DNA from: Natronospira proteinivora | GTDB taxonomy: Bacteria; Pseudomonadota; Gammaproteobacteria; Natronospirales; Natronospiraceae | DNA: 64,000 nucleotides | NCBI RefSeq assembly: GCF_024170465.1 | Contig: NZ_JALJYF010000003.1 | Coordinates: forward strand, 87,237-151,236 | Direction: 5' to 3' | Shown here: positions 58,910-64,000 of the stretch, piece after piece | Position numbering within the stretch: position 1 is the stretch's first letter | Layout of the letters: each line of letters begins with the position of its first letter | The notes under the pieces: model-generated | Databases searched by the model: none | Seen by the model: the letters and a program-made list of their open reading frames with translations, nothing else | What the model was told of the DNA's origin: nothing | Translations under genes and position numbers: made by a program

Positions 58910-60022
58910 CTATTGGCGCAGCACGATTTCCACTCGACGATTCTTTGCCCGGCTCTCGGCCGAGTCGTTATCAGCAATGGGGTCTGCCTCGCCCAGGGCC
59001 GATACGTTTATGCGGTCCACATTGATGCCCTTGCCAAGCAAGAAAGCTTTGCTTGCTTCCGCACGTTGCCGTGACAGCTGAAGGTTGTAGATGGCCGGCC
59101 CCGTACTGTCACTGAAACCAGTCAGGAATAGCTTCGACTCAGGATGTTGATCCATCAAATGCCGAATCTCGTCCAGTTCAGCCTCCGAAATCTCTGCCTT
59201 ATAGCTGTCAAAGTCGAAGGTGACGGTCCAATCTTGTTCCTCGAAGTCTGATGTCTTTTCTTTTATCTTAGGTGCGGCTGAGGTAGTTTTTTCTTCTATA
59301 GAGGGTGTTTCACGGCCTGTTTCTCTCTCCGGTGCTCTTTTCGCTGGTGCTGACGGCTTCGCAGTAATGGGCGCCAGTTGCGAACGACTCTCACCCAGGT
59401 GGGCAATCAGACCAATGCTGATGAAGTCCGTATCCTCACCATTAAGCCAGAACCGGTCCCAGTTTAGCCGCATTGACCATCGATCATGCATCTGCCACTG
59501 CCCCCCCAAACCAAAGATGGGATCGGTACCGCTTTCCGTATAGGCGGGGGTGTCTCCCAGTTGGTAGTCACCGCTCCAATTGAACAGTCCTGCACGGGCA
59601 AACGCCGAGATGTTCTCCGTCAGGGGTAGATGGCCGCGCAGGGTCAATTCAATGCCGCTCCCAGACAGTGGCCAAACCTCGCTCAAGTCCTCACTTTCCA
59701 GGCTGTCATCCAGGTCCTGGAAGCGAATGTCCAGTTCTCCGAGATCCGTATAGGCGGCTTCCAGGGAGAAATGCCGGTGGAATTGCCAACCTCCGAAAAG
59801 GCGGCCGGCGACCCGCTGACGGTCATTCAGCGTGGTTGTGGCCTCCAAGCCCTTGTCGTCCAAACGGTCATCGATCGCGTTGGCGTCAATATGGGTATTG
59901 GCAAGACCAGCATCGCCCCCCACATACCAGGGCCGGTCCGAAGCATGGGCGACAGGCAAGCAGGCAAGGAGTGCGATAGCGTAAGGCGCAGATAATCGTT
60001 GAAAGGTGGTGAGTTTCGGCAT
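58910..60022 (-). CDS. OmpA-family outer-membrane protein
   Basis: 370 residues. Signal peptide (YAIALLACLPVAHA); an N-terminal beta-barrel like OmpA (YVGGDAGLANTHID, FGGWQFHRHFSLEAAYTDLG); a Pro/Ala/Glu-rich linker (about 220-265); and a C-terminal OmpA peptidoglycan-binding domain with FDFDSYKAEISEAELDEI, TGFSDSTGPAIYNLQLSRQR and SRAKNRRVEIVL. ATG 60022 is used; an in-frame ATG at 60037 is possible. Neither has a good ribosome-binding site. It links outer membrane and peptidoglycan. Confidence 0.9.
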   Translation of the reverse strand: MPKLTTFQRLSAPYAIALLACLPVAHASDRPWYVGGDAGLANTHIDANAIDDRLDDKGLEATTTLNDRQRVAGRLFGGWQFHRHFSLEAAYTDLGELDIRFQDLDDSLESEDLSEVWPLSGSGIELTLRGHLPLTENISAFARAGLFNWSGDYQLGDTPAYTESGTDPIFGLGGQWQMHDRWSMRLNWDRFWLNGEDTDFISIGLIAHLGESRSQLAPITAKPSAPAKRAPERETGRETPSIEEKTTSAAPKIKEKTSDFEEQDWTVTFDFDSYKAEISEAELDEIRHLMDQHPESKLFLTGFSDSTGPAIYNLQLSRQRAEASKAFLLGKGINVDRINVSALGEADPIADNDSAESRAKNRRVEIVLRQ

Positions 60023-60172
60023 GACTCGAAAATCCATTTATGATTACAATCCGTTTGGCGAGTGAAGTAGCTATCATGGATCCGCTACTTTCCCTCATGA
60101 CACTAGCTTAGCAGATATTAATAAAAAGTCGTGCTGTGGATGACTCGGGCGGAAAATCCGAATCGGGGGACA

Positions 60173-61108
60173 TCATTCCTTGTCAGGGCTGTGTTTTCCG
60201 GGGTGTATCTTTCCGATGTCCTTGATCGATGCAGTGGCCAGCACGGCGGGTTCCGGTTGCAGGGTGGGGTGGTCGATCCGGAAATGCTCGGTTAACAGAG
60301 TGTGCAGCCTCCATTCCACCCCGGGCCAATCCTGAAGGTCATGAAGCACTACATGCGCGGACATGGCCGTCTGGGTGGAGGAAAGCGCCCAGATGTGCAG
60401 ATCATGTACCGAGTGGACGCCGGGATCATTGGCCATGGCTTCGCCCACCTGCTTCAGATCCATTCCTTGCGGCACACCCTCCAGAACCACATGAGCCGAT
60501 TCCCGGAGTAAGCGTAGGGCGGCGACCAGGATCAATGTGCAGATGAACAGGGTCAAGATGGGGTCAATGGGCGTGAAACCGGTTAGAAGGATAATGATGC
60601 CGGAGGAGATGGCCGCCACCGAGCCCAGTAAATCGCCCACCACATGCAGCAGGGCGCCCTTGTTGTTCAGGGTCCGCTCACCGTGGAAGAGCACCAGGGC
60701 CAGGATGATATTCAGCATCAGTCCGATGGTACCCACCACCAGTACGATATTACCTTCCACGGGTTGAGGGTTCATGAGCCGTTGTACGGCCGCAAGACCC
60801 AGAGCCCCCACAATGACCAGCATCACCGTGGCATTGATCATGGCGGCCAGCACTTCGGCCCGGCCGAGACCGAAGGTATGACGGCTGCTGGCCGGTCTTT
60901 GTGCCAGCCAGGCCGCACCCGCAGCCAGGGTCAATGCGAGGGAGTCGGAGGCCATGTGGGCGGCATCCCCCATCAAGGCCAGGGAGCCGGCGATCCAGCC
61001 AAAGGTGAACTCCACCACGGCAAAGCACAGTGTGATGATGATGCCGATCACGAAAGGGGTGGCGCCGGTCTCGCTGCCACCCTGATGATGATGGTGATGT
61101 CCGTGCAT
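60173..61108 (-). CDS. Cation diffusion facilitator (CzcD/ZitB-like) metal efflux protein
   Basis: 311 residues. A His-rich N-terminus (MHGHHHHHQGG), six membrane helices with metal sites HMASD (helix 2) and HVVGD (helix 5), and a C-terminal cytoplasmic domain with DPGVHSVHDLHIWALSS. It exports zinc or related metals in exchange for protons. ATG 61108 places the His cluster at the N-terminus. It ends 50 bases before the pfp gene's end and shares its strand. Confidence 0.92.
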   Translation of the reverse strand: MHGHHHHHQGGSETGATPFVIGIIITLCFAVVEFTFGWIAGSLALMGDAAHMASDSLALTLAAGAAWLAQRPASSRHTFGLGRAEVLAAMINATVMLVIVGALGLAAVQRLMNPQPVEGNIVLVVGTIGLMLNIILALVLFHGERTLNNKGALLHVVGDLLGSVAAISSGIIILLTGFTPIDPILTLFICTLILVAALRLLRESAHVVLEGVPQGMDLKQVGEAMANDPGVHSVHDLHIWALSSTQTAMSAHVVLHDLQDWPGVEWRLHTLLTEHFRIDHPTLQPEPAVLATASIKDIGKIHPGKHSPDKE

Positions 61109-61158
61109 GGTGCGGGCCTCCAGCGGCGGGGGCGAGCCCCGCCGCCGCATGATTACTG

Positions 61159-62424
61159 TTATTTCAGCTTGAATTCCGGGAGCTTGCGCGGTACCGAGGC
61201 ATTGCGCAGCTTCACGTACTTCGGCAGTCCATCTTCTCCATAGGGTGGATAGGCTTCTCCCTGGATCAGTGGCTCCAGGTAACGCCGCCCGGCTTCAGTG
61301 ATGCCGAAGCCATCCTCGCTGATAAATTCCCGTGGCATCTTCTTTTCCACATTGGCCACATCAGCCAAGGGCGCTTCGTCGATCTCCCATTGATAGGGCT
61401 CGTCGGAGAGGCGCTTGATGGCCGGCATGACGCTGTTCTTGCCGGCCAGGGCCATTTCCACCGCCGCGCGGCCCACGGCCACGGCCTGATTGAGATCGGT
61501 GGCCGAGGCCAGATGCCGGGCGGAGCGTTGCAGATAGTCCGCCACCGCCCAGTGGTATTTATGCCCCAGCTCGGCTTTCACCATGTTGGCGATTTCGGGG
61601 CCAACCCCGCCCAGCTGTTTGTGACCGAAGGCATCGGTGCTGCCGGCATCGGCGATGAAGTTGCCCTCTGCATCCCGGGTGCCTTCCGAGACCACCACGG
61701 TGCAGTAGCCGTATTCCTTGACCGCGTGATCCACCTTGGCCAGGAATTTCTCCTTGTCGAAGGCGATCTCCGGGAAGAGGATGACATGAGGCGGCTCTTC
61801 TTCGGTCTTTCCGGCCAGGCCACCGGCCGCCGCAATCCAGCCGGCATGCCGCCCCATGACTTCCAGCACGAAGACCTTGGTGGAGGTCCGTGCCATGGAC
61901 ATCACGTCCAGGGAGGCCTCCAGGGTAGAGACGGCAATGTATTTGGCTACCGAGCCGAAGCCGGGACAGGTGTCGGTGATGGGCAGGTCATTGTCCACCG
62001 TCTTGGGGACATGGATGGCCTGAATGGGGTAGCCCATGGTTTCCGACAGTTGCGAGACCTTCAGGCAGGTGTCGGCCGAATCACCGCCGCCGTTGTAGAA
62101 GAAATAGCCAATGTTATGCGCCTTGAAGACTTCAATAAGCCGCTCGTATTCAGCCTGGTTCTCTTTCAGGCTCTTGAGCTTGTAGCGGCAGGAGCCGAAG
62201 GCGCCGCCGGGGGTATGTTTGAGCGCGGCAATGGCCTCATTGCTCTCTTGGCTGGTGTCGATCAGGTCTTCGGTGAGTGCGCCGATAATGCCGTCCCGCC
62301 CGGCGTAGACGGTGCCAATCTGGTCATCATGTTCGCGGGCGGCTTCGATCACGCCGGCGGCGGTGGCATTGATTACGGCGGTGACTCCGCCGGATTGGGC
62401 GTAAAATGCGTTGCGTCGGGACAT
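61159..62424 (-). CDS. pfp: Pyrophosphate-dependent 6-phosphofructokinase
   Basis: 421 residues. YAQSGGVTAVINATAAGVIE, FYNGGGDSADTCLK, PKTVDNDLPITDTCPGFGS and the substrate motif VMGRHAGWIAA are intact. PKTVDND and the overall length point to the PPi-dependent type rather than the ATP enzyme. It allows reversible glycolysis at the fructose-phosphate step. GGGAGG lies upstream of ATG 62424. It is divergent from adk. Confidence 0.88.
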   Translation of the reverse strand: MSRRNAFYAQSGGVTAVINATAAGVIEAAREHDDQIGTVYAGRDGIIGALTEDLIDTSQESNEAIAALKHTPGGAFGSCRYKLKSLKENQAEYERLIEVFKAHNIGYFFYNGGGDSADTCLKVSQLSETMGYPIQAIHVPKTVDNDLPITDTCPGFGSVAKYIAVSTLEASLDVMSMARTSTKVFVLEVMGRHAGWIAAAGGLAGKTEEEPPHVILFPEIAFDKEKFLAKVDHAVKEYGYCTVVVSEGTRDAEGNFIADAGSTDAFGHKQLGGVGPEIANMVKAELGHKYHWAVADYLQRSARHLASATDLNQAVAVGRAAVEMALAGKNSVMPAIKRLSDEPYQWEIDEAPLADVANVEKKMPREFISEDGFGITEAGRRYLEPLIQGEAYPPYGEDGLPKYVKLRNASVPRKLPEFKLK

Positions 62425-62735
62425 GAGCTGGTATTCCTCCCGCTATTGGGTCCATGGCAATCGAGGGAACGACTGCTTGCTTGTTGGGTAGCAAGCAGCC
62501 TATCGCAGTCCCGTAAGGATAACGGAAATTGCCCTTGAATGCCGCCCGCCAAGGCCTTGACGGTGTCTCCCTTTCCGATAGGGTAAGGTCGATAGTGGGT
62601 GGATTTTCCGCATTAGGCGCATGCGCTTTATATTGCTTAATTGCGTGAAAGCGGATTTTGGGCCAGAATCGTGCCCAATCCTGCCGCTTAAAGGCGGCAT
62701 TTCCACGAATTGGAACCAGCAAAGCGAGATTACAC
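62425..62735. promoter_or_regulatory. Divergent pfp-adk intergenic region with inverted repeat
   Basis: CTGCTTGC (62473-62480) and GCAAGCAG (62491-62498) form a perfect 8-bp inverted repeat with a 10-base spacer. A second hairpin, TGCCGC / GCGGCA (62682-62699), lies in the adk leader. Promoters for both genes must be here but no clear consensus stood out. Confidence 0.45.

Positions 62736-64000
<1,265 letters not shown>

Overview
The window looks like a chromosomal segment of a GC-rich gammaproteobacterium. Several blocks keep a gene order I know from Pseudomonas and its relatives: rhlB / trxA / rho; dsbD-cutA; aroQ-accB-accC-prmA-(DUF3426)-dusB-fis-purH-purD; glnE; an LPS inner-core block; and tolC, rhodanese, methyltransferase, thiC. 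A perfect CIRCE operator in front of groESL and a PPi-type phosphofructokinase next to adk point away from enterics, towards an Ectothiorhodospira/Wenzhouxiangella/Xanthomonas-type lineage. The lineage is inference. No prophage, IS element, tRNA, rRNA or CRISPR array was seen.

Layout. 1-4.2 kb: end of cysQ, a nucleotidase, rhlB, trxA, rho. 4.2-5.1 kb: REP-type palindromes around a small secreted protein. 5.1-14 kb: housekeeping run on the minus strand (purD, purH, fis, dusB, DUF3426 protein, prmA, accC, accB, aroQ). 14-19 kb: disulfide/redox genes (TlpA-like, dsbD, cutA) and a serine beta-lactamase-fold protein. 19-24 kb: ttcA, groES-groEL with promoter and CIRCE, and a degenerate GGDEF protein. 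24-29 kb: rlmKL and glnE. 29-42 kb: envelope block (glycosyltransferases, Kdo kinase, acyltransferases, two LpxL paralogs, hldE, waaA, tolC). 42-45 kb: methyltransferase, TPP riboswitch, thiC, LPS-kinase-like protein. 46-47.2 kb: chorismate mutase and an ACT-less prephenate dehydratase-like gene behind what reads as a complete phenylalanine/tyrosine leader-peptide attenuator. 47.4-48.2 kb: FKBP lipoprotein and a small membrane protein. 48.3-58.9 kb: one long plus-strand operon for surface/secreted proteins: a beta-helix protein, three tail-collar (MdpB-like) proteins, a GNAT acetyltransferase, a small protein, an 1874-residue Ig-repeat protein with a GlyGly-CTERM tail, and its coupled rhombosortase. 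58.9-64 kb: OmpA-like protein, cation efflux protein, PPi-phosphofructokinase and adenylate kinase.

Most unusual points: (1) adenylate kinase continues in frame into at least 32 copies of a lysine-rich pentapeptide resembling histone H1-like tails and is still open at the window end; (2) the Phe/Tyr leader peptide with mutually exclusive hairpins in front of a split, ACT-less pheA-like pair; (3) the tail-collar / Ig-repeat / rhombosortase operon, in which the sorting protease overlaps its apparent substrate gene; (4) a family of REP palindromes, some of which supply the stop codons of neighbouring genes.
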